This document shows positions 24,051 to 35,224 of a stretch of DNA of 64,000 bases, one piece after another. How positions within the stretch are numbered: the first letter of the stretch is position 1; every line of letters starts with the position of its first letter. Location of the stretch: assembly GCA_033239525.1 (NCBI GenBank), contig BSYO01000019.1:11749280-11813279 (forward strand), read 5' to 3'. Under the pieces are notes generated by a model. That model did not search any database. It saw nothing but the letters and a program-made list of their open reading frames with translations, and was not told the origin of the DNA. The stretch comes from Nepenthes gracilis. Its lineage: Eukaryota; Streptophyta; Magnoliopsida; Caryophyllales; Nepenthaceae. A program made the position numbers and the translations under genes.

Positions 24051-25166
24051 TGTTGGAATATGGTCACTCCCTTGTGGGTGATTTCAACAAACTAGTTTGT
24101 CATCGGGGTGCATTAGCCGGTCAAAGTATGTTGATCGGCTGGAAGGCAAAAACAGTCAATGGAGTTTGACCGACGGACAACTAGTAAAATCCGGTCAACG
24201 GGAGGTTGACCGTCTGAGGGCTACAGGAGTACTGCTGGATGGCAGACGGGTAGCAAGGAGACGGTCAACGAGAAGATTGATCGGATCCGGTCAACAGGAA
24301 GGTTGACCGAATGGCTATGGAAAACGGTCAAGTTCTTCGATAGCAGCTAAAGACGATCAACAAGAAAGGTTGACCGGATAGCAGTAAGAGATGGTCAACG
24401 AGAAGTTGATCGGCTGAGCAATTGGGCTTTGGAGACTGTGGAAAGTGGTAGCCGGGCAGAGGGATGATGTCTTCCTGTGATCGGGTCGACAGAGGACAAG
24501 CTGACCGCAGAGCACGCTTGTCTGTCTGATCAAGGCAGCAGCAGCGCCGTCCGCAAGGCATAAAGGCCGCAGAAGCTCGAGAATCAGAAAACGTGGCACC
24601 CATTATTTGCAAGTGGTGACCAGTTGGGCAGATGGGATTAGGTAAAGCCAGAATGCCTATATAAGAGCACCAGGAGCTTCCGGAGGAGAAGGCCTTGAGC
24701 TAGTCCAGAGTGGTGCCCAGAGTGGTGACCAGGCTGGTGCTGGCGACAACACCAAGGGCGCTGTGCGTCGGCCACCGTATGCGGGGGTGAAACGGTGGGC
24801 TGCTGTTTCACCGATACTTGTAAAATATTGAGAGGAGTGGACCACCAGTGAAAGAGAGAAGAAAGAAAAACAGAGAGTAAAAGAGAGGAGTGTTTTTCTA
24901 TTTACTCTGGAGAGGTTTTTCTTTGTTATTTTCGGGTGTGTAGCGGATATTCCATCTCGGTGGTTTGTAACCCATTTTACATAGTGGATTTATTGGTGGA
25001 TTATGTGTCCCGTGGTTTTTTTCTTCGGTTGGGAAGGGGTTTCCACGTAAAAAATACTGTGCATCAATTGTTCCTTATTCCTACTAAATGGTGGCTGTCG
25101 ATGATGGGGGGTTCAGATTTTCCGCTGCTGCCGGATCTAGTGGATTTGGGTCTTTTGACCCCAACG
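24051..25166 (+). repeat. 3' LTR of the LARD-like element
   Basis: Copy of the 5' LTR with scattered substitutions. TATATAAG at 24658-24665; GGTCAAC/GTTGACC pairs at 24194-24415. Ends CCCCAACG followed by the GCAAA target duplication. Confidence 0.9.
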
Positions 25167-25171
25167 GCAAA

Positions 25172-27779
25172 TTACTATATGTTTGATGTACGTGCAAGAT
25201 ATGCACGGGTATTGTTGTGATAGATTGCATGAGCCTAATGTGCATTTGACAGATATTCGTATATTGTATGATTTCTGTCTCGATGCCTAAAGCGAGCTTG
25301 ATTGGTACACGTATGCGATCGTGCATGATCCATGCAACACGCACCAACTTGCCATAAATAAGCCATTTTGGTTAAAATTGGGATACTTTGAGTTGATTTA
25401 TGAGAGATGTGAGAGATAGAGAAGCAGAGAGGAGAGAAAAGAACAGCGAGAAGCAAGAGAATAAGAAATATATGAGAAAACAAGTAATCTTTATATAAAA
25501 TCAAGCTAAGACAAATATATTTCAAATCCTTCATTCTCTTGTTACTGTTTATTCTGATTTTTATGGATAATTATTATTTTAAATACTCATACGTATTATA
25601 ATTTCATAAATAAAATATTTATACTTCACATACATTTCCATTTTATATAATTTCTATGAAATTGAAACCATTAATTCATATACATTATGTTTCCAAACTA
25701 TTTTCTACAATAATACCTATGTATATCTTTAAATTTTATTTAAATGCTAGTGTATGTTCTTGATTTTTATGCATATATTCTATCATGTCTTGATTTTTGA
25801 AATAAAATAAAGAAATCATATTAATTGTGCTATTTTTTTTTTTATAAATCCTGTAGAATTATGTTTACATGTTTTGGACCTTCAAGAATATATTTTGCAT
25901 CCTTTAAAATTTTATCTAATTGTTCTAACACATTCTTAAAATATTCACAGATATTTTTGTATATACTTATATTTTTACATGTCATCAATTTGAAGAAATG
26001 AAGAATAAAACTTTATATAAATTAAAAGTTAAGAATATTTTCTTTGATATAAAAAAATATCTGTATTTGAGCAGAGTTTTTTATTTAATTATCTTCAGAC
26101 CATTGTAAAAATTGACAGTGATATACTATGACTTGACTTAGTATATTATAGTAATAATCGAGATTCAAATCTATCATCTATTAGTTAAAAGCGACATTTT
26201 GTCCGTTTATAATATTATATGTATGACGATTCACTTATGAGTCTTAAATAGTAGCGCAAGGTTTTTGATTATATAGAAATATATATAATCCAAGTTTTGA
26301 ATATTTGCTCATTTATTAGTGAAATCTTATTGATCTTTAGTCCATCAGAATTTACACGATTTAAGTATATTTTAATGATACATTATTTGGAAAAAGGAAA
26401 TTTGATTATTTATCATGGATATTGTGAAAATTATATGGTATTGCACCTTATTTTGGTTCATATTTCTTCCAACATTTTTGATATCAATTATATGTTCGAT
26501 TGTAAAAAAAAAAATTATATTATTGTTGAGTAATTAACTTCCTCTTATTTTAATTTTTACTAACTTTTCATATTTGATGGTTCGAGGCATAATACAGGTG
26601 GCAGAAGATGATGGAAAGACTGTCTGAGGATAGAACTAGGAATTTAAAATTTTGGATGTTAATTTTTTATTTTAGAATCACAGATTTAGGATGTTTATTT
26701 TACTTCAATCAAAATGACTTTGTATTGAATAGCTATTGCAATGTGTTGCTGGTGTGGTGGTTAGATTTCAATTTGTTCCAATAGTATGAGTAAATATGGT
26801 TATCTTTGCTTATTTTTATTTTAGTACGGATGTATCTTTTGACGTATATTTCAAAGTGGTTATATAACCATTTGCAAAGCCACCTTCAAGTGCGGCAATT
26901 TCGGTCTCGTGATTGGATTTTTTATACGTTATTTGGTTGGTTATCAATAGTTGACACTCAATACGTATTCACGTCTAATACTTATTTGAGATATTATTTT
27001 GGTCGGTACAAAAACATGGTGTGGAATTTTTTCTTAAAATAAATAAATTAATTAAGAAGTTTGGTTTTGGGACATAGCAATTATTTGATGAAGCTTTCAA
27101 ATAAATGAGACAGGTGCATTGCTTATGCGCCACAATTACCTGGCATAAGCTATGTGTTTAAGAGTCAATTTAATGTGGGATTTTATAATATTTAAAAAAA
27201 ATTAAAAATCTACGGCATTCCCCCATCATTTTTAATATTTGAAAAATTAATAAATTTTAGACAGTCTTAAAAATTATGAAAAATAATGGCATCAAATGAT
27301 TGAACTATTACTTAGTAAATAAGTTATAACTAGCCACAATGGTACGATAGACTATACTTTAGATTAGCAATTTTATTAGATTATTTCAAACAATAAATCA
27401 TACATAATTTAAATATCATAATAAGTTTACAATATATGACACTATTATTGACATGTGTTCATATCTATTTATGAGTGTTTAAGGAATCAAGCCTTTGAAC
27501 TTCAAAAAGTGGCTACACTTCATAGCAAAATGAACTTAATCAAAAGTGCATTATAATTTAAAGCATTTCAACAAAGGACTGTTACGAGTCTATTAATAAC
27601 TTTTTAAATTCATTATTCCTTTATACATTACGGTTCCTAAGTACCACCAACCCCACTTCAAATTGAAAATAATTAATATAATATTTGCAATTACTTTTAT
27701 GATTTATTTTGACTCATTAAATGTAATATTTAAAATAATAACAACTATTAAGTCAAAATTTTACCATTGAAAATTCAAC
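25172..27779. other. AT-rich region with weak LTR-like remnants
   Basis: A CCATAAATAAGCC box near 25356, followed by purine-rich sequence, looks promoter-like. Near 26521-26570 TTGTTGAGTAATTAAC is followed by TTTTTACTAACTTTTC, resembling a block found in the 3' part of the Del/Tekay-like LTRs (for example 18230-18280), so part of 25560-26780 may be an old LTR. No protein similarity seen. 27440-27779 probably belongs to the 3' side of the copia remnant on the minus strand. Confidence 0.3.
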
Positions 27780-28435
27780 TATGAGCTTGACACCCATCTT
27801 CTTCAAAGTTTTAGAAACCATATCTATTCATATTCATTTGGTTAAGGGATCTACCAAACTTTGATTCGACCTTACAAAATTAATTGTAGTCACGCCATCT
27901 GATATCAATTACCTCAAATGACTATGCTGTAGTCCAATATGTCTAGACTTTCTATTATAAATCTACTTATATATCTCGGATAGGATAATTTTGCTATCAA
28001 AATGTAAGGAAATTAGTGATAATGGTTTTGGCTACAAATGGACTTCATACAACTTTCTTAGTCATTACTGCATCTTTGCTCGTAGATGCTAAATCAACAA
28101 ATTTGGCTGCCATGGTGAAATTAATTATGCATATTTGCTTCTTGGAACCCTAAAATATCACATCCCCACTAAGCATTAGTAGTAAATGTATTATCTTTTG
28201 TATCGGTAATCTAACTTGTATCTGTATATCATTCTAAGACTAAAGAATATTGAATATAATTAATATGAATGTTTATAGTTTTATTCAAATATTTCAAAAT
28301 TTTCCTTATTGCAATCCAATGGTGATTATTTAGATTATGACTATATCTACTTAATTTACTCACAGCAAATATTATGTCTTGTCTAGTGTAGGTTAAGGCG
28401 AACAATAGATATTCAATTGCCTTTATGTATTCCAA
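27780..28435 (-). pseudogene. Ty1/copia RT-RNase H C-terminal remnant
   Basis: Minus-strand frames from 28435 read TRQDIIFAVSKLSRYSHN, the conserved TRPDI-AVSKLSRY block between RT and RNase H of copia polyproteins. A DTKD block and a GFQEAN (W-to-G) stretch follow, then SRHIGLQHSHLR near 27945 and FVRSNQSLVDPLTK near 27855, the end of the copia pol (DPLTK). Stops interrupt every few dozen residues. No LTR could be assigned. The copy is oriented opposite to the flanking LTR element at 28591. Confidence 0.75.
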
Positions 28436-28590
28436 TCAATTTATAGGGTAACAAATTTTAGGAATTAACTTCTATAAGTATCAAAAGGTGAGGAAGATGG
28501 AACACAATCGAGCGGATTGTATTTTTCTAGTATCTTTTATACGTAATGAGTTTGTGATAACGTTATAGAGTTATCATCTCTAATAATTTT

Positions 28591-31500
28591 TGTGAGGTTT
28601 CGATTCTCCTAACATGGTAATTCGGAGGTAATTAAGGTAATATAATTAAAATTAGGTTTAATACATGTGAAAAAATTAAGTCCTGGGAGCGTAGAAAGAA
28701 TCAGTGATGGGCGCTCATTGGGCACCTCGGACGGCACCGCGAGCGCCCAAAATAGAAACGGCAGTGCCTGCCGGGTGCTTTAGTGCCGGGGTAGGCACTA
28801 AAAACCGAGTAGGGCATGCCTGCTGTGGGTAGGCCGGCCCTCGAGTGCTGGCTTGCGATATAAAAGGGCCACGAGGATTTTATACGGCCATTTTTCGGCT
28901 TCCCACGTTAGAAGAGAGAGAGCCCGAAGGAGTAGAGAGAGAAGGAAGAATCCAAGATTCCGAAATCCAATTTCGAGCTCGAACTAGTTGGAGAAGTGGT
29001 AGATCGAGTCAAGGTAAGTACACCTATACCCTCCTTTTTCGTTTCTTTGCACTTTTGTTCCATTTTCTTCGAGTATTCTTGTTTCGATACCCGATTAAAT
29101 TTATATTTTGTATTCTTCATGACTTGAATATGTATATATATTGATTTCATATTCGATTTCTTAATTTTAACCGATTTTTTAACGTGGAACCCTAGCCCTA
29201 TGCCCCGAACAATTTTACCGTTCATTTTGAAATTTTTGTATAAATTGACTCTAAAATATAATTAACCATACCTTAAACATGTTAATTTATCAATTGGGTA
29301 CCCGATTTGAAAGTTTTATGCGGGATTGTGCTCGCCGAAAATCCTAACCGGTGCCCCCTTTGATTTTACCTGAATTAATTGTGATTTATGTATGGTTTAG
29401 CTTTAGAAATTCATAACCCTATATTTATAGATGCGGGTACTCCGTATATTTGATAATTATGTACATAGATTTTATATATGTTAATTTTACGTATTTTAAA
29501 AATATTGTCAAATGTGGATAGTGGTATTTAACCATATGTACGTTAATCATCTAGAAGCTCTAAAGTCATATTTGGCTCGTAGGGCTAACAATTTCTCTTT
29601 TTTCCATACTTTATGATGATTATGCATATAATTTATATAATGTGAAGATTTAAACCCATAAGAATTATGCAAATTATGAGAAGTATAAGAAAAGAATTTC
29701 ATGATATGCTATTTTTGATAAACCGTTCTCTCAGAGTGAAAATAATATTTTATGAATGAGTATGTAATTTCTTAAGAATAAGTAATTATGGAATTAGACT
29801 AAGGATTTATATTTTAGAGTATAGTATTTCCTGATATGCCTTAAAATATTATTGTGACAAATCGAGAAATTACTCCTAGACTACGGGAGATGCTCTGGTG
29901 GTGTATCTGTATCTTTTATCTATTATCTAACCTAATATATCAGGTGAAAGGTATATCGTCCACTATGAGATATTAAATTCAAGGTTTGTGGATAGTGCCT
30001 TAGAATGTATTGAGACATATATATTCCTTTCCTTGATTTATTTATATCGTTAGTTGGTAAGGCCTATTGGCCCTGATCCACAAAGTAAAGAAGTTATGCA
30101 TGTTTTAGAACTTAAAGAAAAAATAAGTAAAATGGAAAAGAAATGATTCCGAAAATACATTTATTCATATTTCATATTTATGCATATTCATTTCGCTTTT
30201 ACATCCTTCATCTACTTTATTTTGTATATAATGTTTATTATCTTTGATTATATTATATTTATTGAGTATTTGACTCATATTTACTACTTTCTTACCACTA
30301 AATGAGCACACCCTTATACCCGATGAGATTGAATAAAGCCTTGGAGCTAGCTAGGTTGTAGATCCTGATGGAAGAGCCTTTTTGGACTTAGTTTTGTGAT
30401 TTTGTATCAAATAGAGTATTTTGTATTATTTTGAGATAGTTATGTATATCGCTGTATGTGCATGATGGTGATGTATACGTAGCATAAATTCCACTATTTG
30501 TTATGAATTTTTATGTTTTCGCAGGTATTTATAATTGTCTGGGGACCTAATGGTATCTTATCTTAACCAACGTCATACTCAGAGTGTAATATTCTGAATT
30601 TTTATTCGAATTAATTTAATATTAACTGTGATTTTTGGATAAATTAGGTATGACGAAATTAATTAAATATTAAAAAATTTTGGATGACATTTGGATCAGT
30701 CGGGCTGACGTCTAAGGTGTGCCTGCTTTATCGCTCGAATATCGGTTTGGATTTTGGAATAAAAGAAAATAAAAATATAAAATATAATAATAATAATATA
30801 TATTATAATATATATATATATATATGAAAAATTAAAAACATAAAAAAGAAATGAGATAAGGTTGGGGAAACAATGATCAAGAGAGAGAGAGAGAGGGAAG
30901 CCCAAGGAAGAAGAAGGTTTTGAGTGCCATTGTTCACAGCGCGTGGCGGAGGAGAGAAGAGGAGGTGGGTTGTCGGCAGCAATGCTCGGAAGCCGTGTGG
31001 TGGTGGTCGGTGACGGCGCATGCGACGAGGGTTCGCACGAGAGAGAGATTTGGCAAAACGGTGGTGACGGCGCCGACTGGGTGATGCCGATAAGGCTAGT
31101 GGCGGTCGTACATGGCGGCGGCAGGTCAGTGCAGCGGCGTGTGGCGACAGCGCGAGGGTTGCATGAAGGAGAGAGATCGACGACGAAGCCGTGCGAGGAG
31201 AGCCACAGCAGCAACGTAGCGACACCAGCGCTGGCGAGGTGACACCGGGGAGGGTTGGCGATGGCAGTGGCAGCACGCCGGTGACTGGCAATGGCCGTGG
31301 TGGCAGCAACTTACGGCAAAAGCCGCGCAAAGAGAAGAAGGTGCGGCTGAGGCGCCGGCAGTGCGCACGGAGGAGAGAGAAAGGATGTCGTTCGGGCACT
31401 TTGAGACATCCTTTTTTCAGATTTACAAAGTATGAGGTCCAGGCAAGTATCTGTAAACCTTCTCTTTGGTCTGATTTAATTTTTGACTTATTTTAGACAC

Positions 31501-33272
31501 CGTTTAGAATTTTTACTAACATGCATGTATTTTATACACCTGTTTTATTTATTTTGGACATGCATGTGCAGTTCATTGGATTATTTTGGGGGCTTTGAAT
31601 ATGGGTTTTATGATTTTAAGAAATTTATTATTTTTCTAAAAGCCCAAAAAATTTATTGAACTCGATGTATATTTATATCAGTATGTGTAATAAAAATGTA
31701 TATAAAACTTATATTGGCCATGCATTTTCACATGCATGTGTCGGGTTGTGGTCACTATATTTGGATTTGGATTATTGGATTCTGGTCAGCTCCAGACGGT
31801 GAGATTATTTTATTATTTGGAAATCTCTTTCTGCCGGTAGGAAATGTTTGAAATAGTGACCCTTTCCAATTGGACAATTTGACTTGACTTTAGAATATAT
31901 TCGGACGTCCTAATATATCTAACAAACTTGAAAAATGCACCCAAAGTCGCAGGTGGTAAAATATAGTAAGCAACCTTATCTATGGGTACACAGTACATGA
32001 ATTTTGGCCTAAGGTTACTGGGATTATGTATAACCCTTCCTCAAACTAGTCTTTAAATAATTGAAACCCAGATTTGTTATATAATATGTATTTTTACATT
32101 GATTGGTATTAGACTTTGATTTGGATATGAATTTTTGGATTTATATTTGAGATTCGCCGATTTTGCTTATAATTAGGCTTGGTATGTCTCGTACAAACGA
32201 TTTTGATTATAAGTTTTGATCAGAACATTTGAAATATCTGTCGCAATACTGTTTTAATTTCTGCGCACGCTATTGGATCATCTGGCCATCAAATTTTATC
32301 CCAAATCATAAGCTGATCGGGCCTTGGGCTCGGACTCGGACTCGAACTTAGACTGGATATCGGCTTTTGGAATTGGCCTAGATCACCTGTGTTTTGGTTA
32401 TATATATTTATATACATATATGTCCCGGCGAGGACTATTTTTAAAATTTGGACATTTATTTGGATTTGGATATTTGATTTGAGTACGAGACTACCATTAG
32501 ACTTTGAAATTGGATCTTGGATTTTTATTGGATTTGTTATATCGGTGAATTGGATTTATTGCGTAATTTGATTGGATTTTTACCAATTTGACATTTTCTT
32601 TAATTTATTGGACTCATTTTATCTAAATATGATACTTATTGGGCATTTGGCTGACGTTTTCTGTTTTGTCCCTTCAGAGTAGAAGGTTCGGACGCATTGT
32701 AGGAATTATGATGTGATCTTCAACTATTCGTCTGATTTGGTGAGTTTAGTTTGTTATGATTTAAATTTGACATTTGATACAATTGGATTATAGAATTGGT
32801 CGGATATATGCCCCAGTATATTTTTGGAATAGTTCAGATGTTATGTTATACATGGTTATGACTTTTGATTAAATTGTTACATCCCTTATGATATTTGTAG
32901 AGTAGGTCACACTTATTTATGTTTGGATAGTTGTCTGATGTGGTCCTGTGTGGATTTTAGTTTGTCAGGTTCTGTTTATTTGGATTGCATACCCTAATTT
33001 TTGGGACTTAAAATTATTGGTTAAATTTATTTGAGATTTTAAAATTTAAAAATTATAATTAATTATTTTAAATTGATCTATTTAGTCTGAATTCGTAACA
33101 CAGAGTTATAACATTGGTGCCACATGTTATGTGGCTATTTTTAGATCTTGTGTGGTGATGTGTGATCATATATTTTACCGTATAGGAATTTTTGTACATA
33201 TTGTATTAGTTTGGCAACCATTTTACTATCGGAACTCTACTGAATTCCGATCAGAAAAGTTGGTCCATCTCA
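28591..33272 (+). repeat. LTR G of a Del/Tekay-like element, split by a solo LTR
   Basis: Starts TGTGAGGTTTCGATTC, similar to LTR F (TGTGAGATTTCGAAATC at 45718). A GC-rich block at 28720-28850 precedes GATATAAAAGGGCC (TATA at 28857-28863). At 30580 it is interrupted by solo LTR D and resumes at 33106. It ends ATCTCA at 33272, 2 bp before a primer-binding site and about 240 bp before a gag start. Without the insertion it is about 2.2 kb. Its 3' half matches LTR K1. Confidence 0.75.
30585..33100 (+). repeat. Solo LTR D with perfect TSD, nested in LTR G
   Basis: Begins TGTAATATTCTGAATTTTT and ends ATTCGTAACA. The 5-bp duplication CAGAG is at 30580-30584 and 33101-33105. Length 2516 bp. It contains (AAT)n/(AT)n at 30785-30825, a purine tract, a GC-rich stretch at 30940-31390 and a GCAAGTATCTGTAAACC block shared with K1, K2 and E. 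No internal region remains, so it arose by recombination between the two LTRs of a full element. Confidence 0.9.
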
Positions 33273-33274
33273 GT

Positions 33275-33285
33275 TGGTATTAGAG
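33275..33285 (+). other. Primer-binding site after LTR G
   Basis: TGGTATTAGAG differs by one base from the initiator tRNA-Met-type site TGGTATCAGAG seen at 48337. Confidence 0.7.
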
Positions 33286-33516
33286 ATAAGATATCTTAGG
33301 CTTGATATGAATTTTATGCAAAAACTTAGGATAGTATAGGCTAGATGGAACAAATAGATGTAAACATAGGATAGTTAAACTAGATTGGGTAGTTCTAGTA
33401 TCATAGTTTGCACTACTTAGACCGTTAGTAGTATTTAATTGCGTAGAATTGTTATATTCTAGTTAGCGTTTGACTCATAATCTAACTTGTTTCAGAATAG
33501 ACATCTGTAGCTAAGT

Positions 33517-33690
33517 ATGCGGCCAAGACGGAAGTCTATGAGTGGAGGTGGCTAGCCTTGCAATTGAGAGGCCGAGTATTTGAATATATTGGGTGGTATG
33601 GTAGACATCATCGAGAATATGGGGTAGAGGAATTTTACTCCAATATCTATTTCTACCCCAACCTTAGTTCCTGCTAATCCTAGATTTAGA
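33517..33690 (+). pseudogene. Start of gag of the LTR G element
   Basis: From ATG at 33517 the frame reads MRPRRKSMSGGG, then after an in-frame stop EAEYLNILGGMVDIIENMG. This resembles the start of the gag at 48556 (a Gly/Arg-rich opening, then AAYIDLLERMTTVVESVE). Similarity stops near 33700, so the element is truncated there. This fragment links the LTR G/K1 family to the Del/Tekay-like lineage. Confidence 0.55.
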
Positions 33691-33699
33691 AATAATTTA

Positions 33700-33899
33700 A
33701 AATTAATTAAAATTAATTATAATTATTTATTTAAAAATAAATAATTATAATTAAAATAATAGACTTCTGAATTATTTTTCAGTCATCTTAACATGGAGGC
33801 TCGACTTCGGAAGGATTAACCAGAGCAATAGGTAGCTTGACTTTGACTAGCTAGCTCTACAAAAATTGTGTAACGGTGAAGTGGAAACTTCCATTTCAA
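33700..33899. other. Junction region
   Basis: AT-rich (ATTAATTATAATTATTTATTT) then unassigned sequence between the truncated LTR element and a possible host gene 5' end. Nothing recognised. Confidence 0.4.
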
Positions 33900-34774
33900 C
33901 CAGAGTCTTTTATTTTCCCTTCAAATCCTTTTTTTCATCGTGCTCGAATCTCAATCCGAATCATCAAATTGCAGAAATCCCATAAAACTCACTTTTTCTT
34001 TCGACGAATTGTTCGTTCATCCTCGATCAGACACCACCAGTAAGATCTCTCTGCCTCTCGCTCTCTTCTCGATTTCGATTCACCCTTTTCCCCTTTGTTC
34101 TTCCTTTTCTGGGTTTTTGTCCATTCGCATTTGCCTCTGAATAACAACGGCATTTGCTTCTGAATATCTAATTGAAAGAATTTGAGTAGTCTTTACTACT
34201 GTTTTGAAGATATTGCAGTACTTTATGATTTCAATTATCTACGAAGAGCCCATCATCCTGTTTTCTTTTGGTTGTTCTTCTTGCCCTAACGTTGCCCTTC
34301 CTCTTCGTATCATACTTCTATCATTTAACGAAAATGTCGTTCCAAGATCTGAGTTAGAAATCGCTACCATGAAAGGTCGGAACATCTGCTGCGCTTTTAA
34401 TCTTTTTTGTTTCAGGGTTTTATGCTCTGGCATGTTATTTTGCATTTTCACTTGTTCAATTTTAATTTTTCCATCAGCAATCATAATGCCCTTAAAAGCT
34501 CAGTCTATTGCCATTTCTATTCATACTGGAGCTTTCCTTCTCTACAATCACGATGCTTTAACTGTGTATTTGTGGTTGATAGTTTCTTTTTCCCTAGTCT
34601 TGAACTAATTGTGCATTTGTATCTAAGCATCCATGTTCATTTAGGGTGTGAAATCTTCATTTCAGCAATTTTAACAGCTTTATGTATTCTGCAGATTATC
34701 TCTCCCTGAAACTGAACTAGACATCAAGGATACTTAGATTGAAAGAGAATGGGAGAGGATGATATATTCTCATG
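33900..34774 (+). other. Possible 5' end of a host gene (UTR exon, intron, start of coding exon)
   Basis: The pyrimidine-rich, non-repetitive stretch 33900-34039 resembles a plant 5' UTR and ends at a strong donor, CACCA|GTAAGATC (34040). A T-rich segment runs to TATTCTGCAG (ends 34694). The next segment has ATG at 34749 in GAAAGAGAATGGGAG; its frame reads MGEDDIFSW before a second donor-like GGGTAATG at about 34775. Downstream exons are not recognised; a Tat LTR begins at 35225. The product cannot be named. It could equally be a non-coding stretch that happens to carry splice-like signals. Confidence 0.35.
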
Positions 34775-35224
34775 GGTAATGCTATTGGATTTGATTTTCT
34801 TCCTTTGTAAAGTGTTAGAGATTTTGTTGATGTATTTGCTTGATTGTAGTAAACTTATTTTGTTTTGTAGTTATTTTTTTATGAAATGATTCATTGTTTG
34901 GTTTAACCATTATTAATAAAAAGTGTAGAAAATTATGGTGAGGTATAACAGTCGGAAAAACTATAAAAACTTATGAAATGAATTTTATTTGGTTTACATG
35001 ATGTGAAACTATTAAAATCTAATTTTTTGTCTTTAGAACCCACAAGATTTGGCAGATGAAAAACTACAGAATTCTATTTACACAAAATATAGCCAGATAT
35101 TTCCACAGTGTTACACAGCTTTGATTTGCACCGTTTTCCTCAATATTGATCAAACATAATATATTTAAAATCATTCGATTTTATACATATTTACTTAGTT
35201 TTACACATTAAAAAAGGATATTTA
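34775..35224. other. AT-rich spacer, possibly intron
   Basis: T-rich with no recognised block. If the gene call at 33900-34774 is right this would be the start of its next intron. Confidence 0.3.

Larger units (their letters stand above)
22040..25166 (+). mobile_element. Complete non-autonomous LTR retrotransposon (LARD-like)
   Basis: Two LTRs of about 1.1 kb (22040-23149 and 24051-25166) flank a 901-bp internal region with no gag or pol similarity. LTRs start TGTTGGAATAT and end CCCCAATA / CCCCAACG, so the terminal CA is mutated in both. A 5-bp duplication GCAAA lies at 22035-22039 and 25167-25171. The primer-binding site TGGTATCAGAG at 23152-23162 fits initiator tRNA-Met. Such a site with TGTTGG...CCAACA termini suggests mobilisation by Ty1/copia enzymes (inference). 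Small size and lack of coding capacity place it between TRIM and LARD classes. Confidence 0.9.

Noticed and set aside
30696..31399. 172- and 198-codon antisense frames
   Set aside because: Both come from a GC-rich LTR block and overlap in different frames with low-complexity content.
34204..34608. 134-codon frame
   Set aside because: Falls in the T-rich stretch between a donor and an acceptor; hydrophobic by composition and without recognised motifs. More likely intron.
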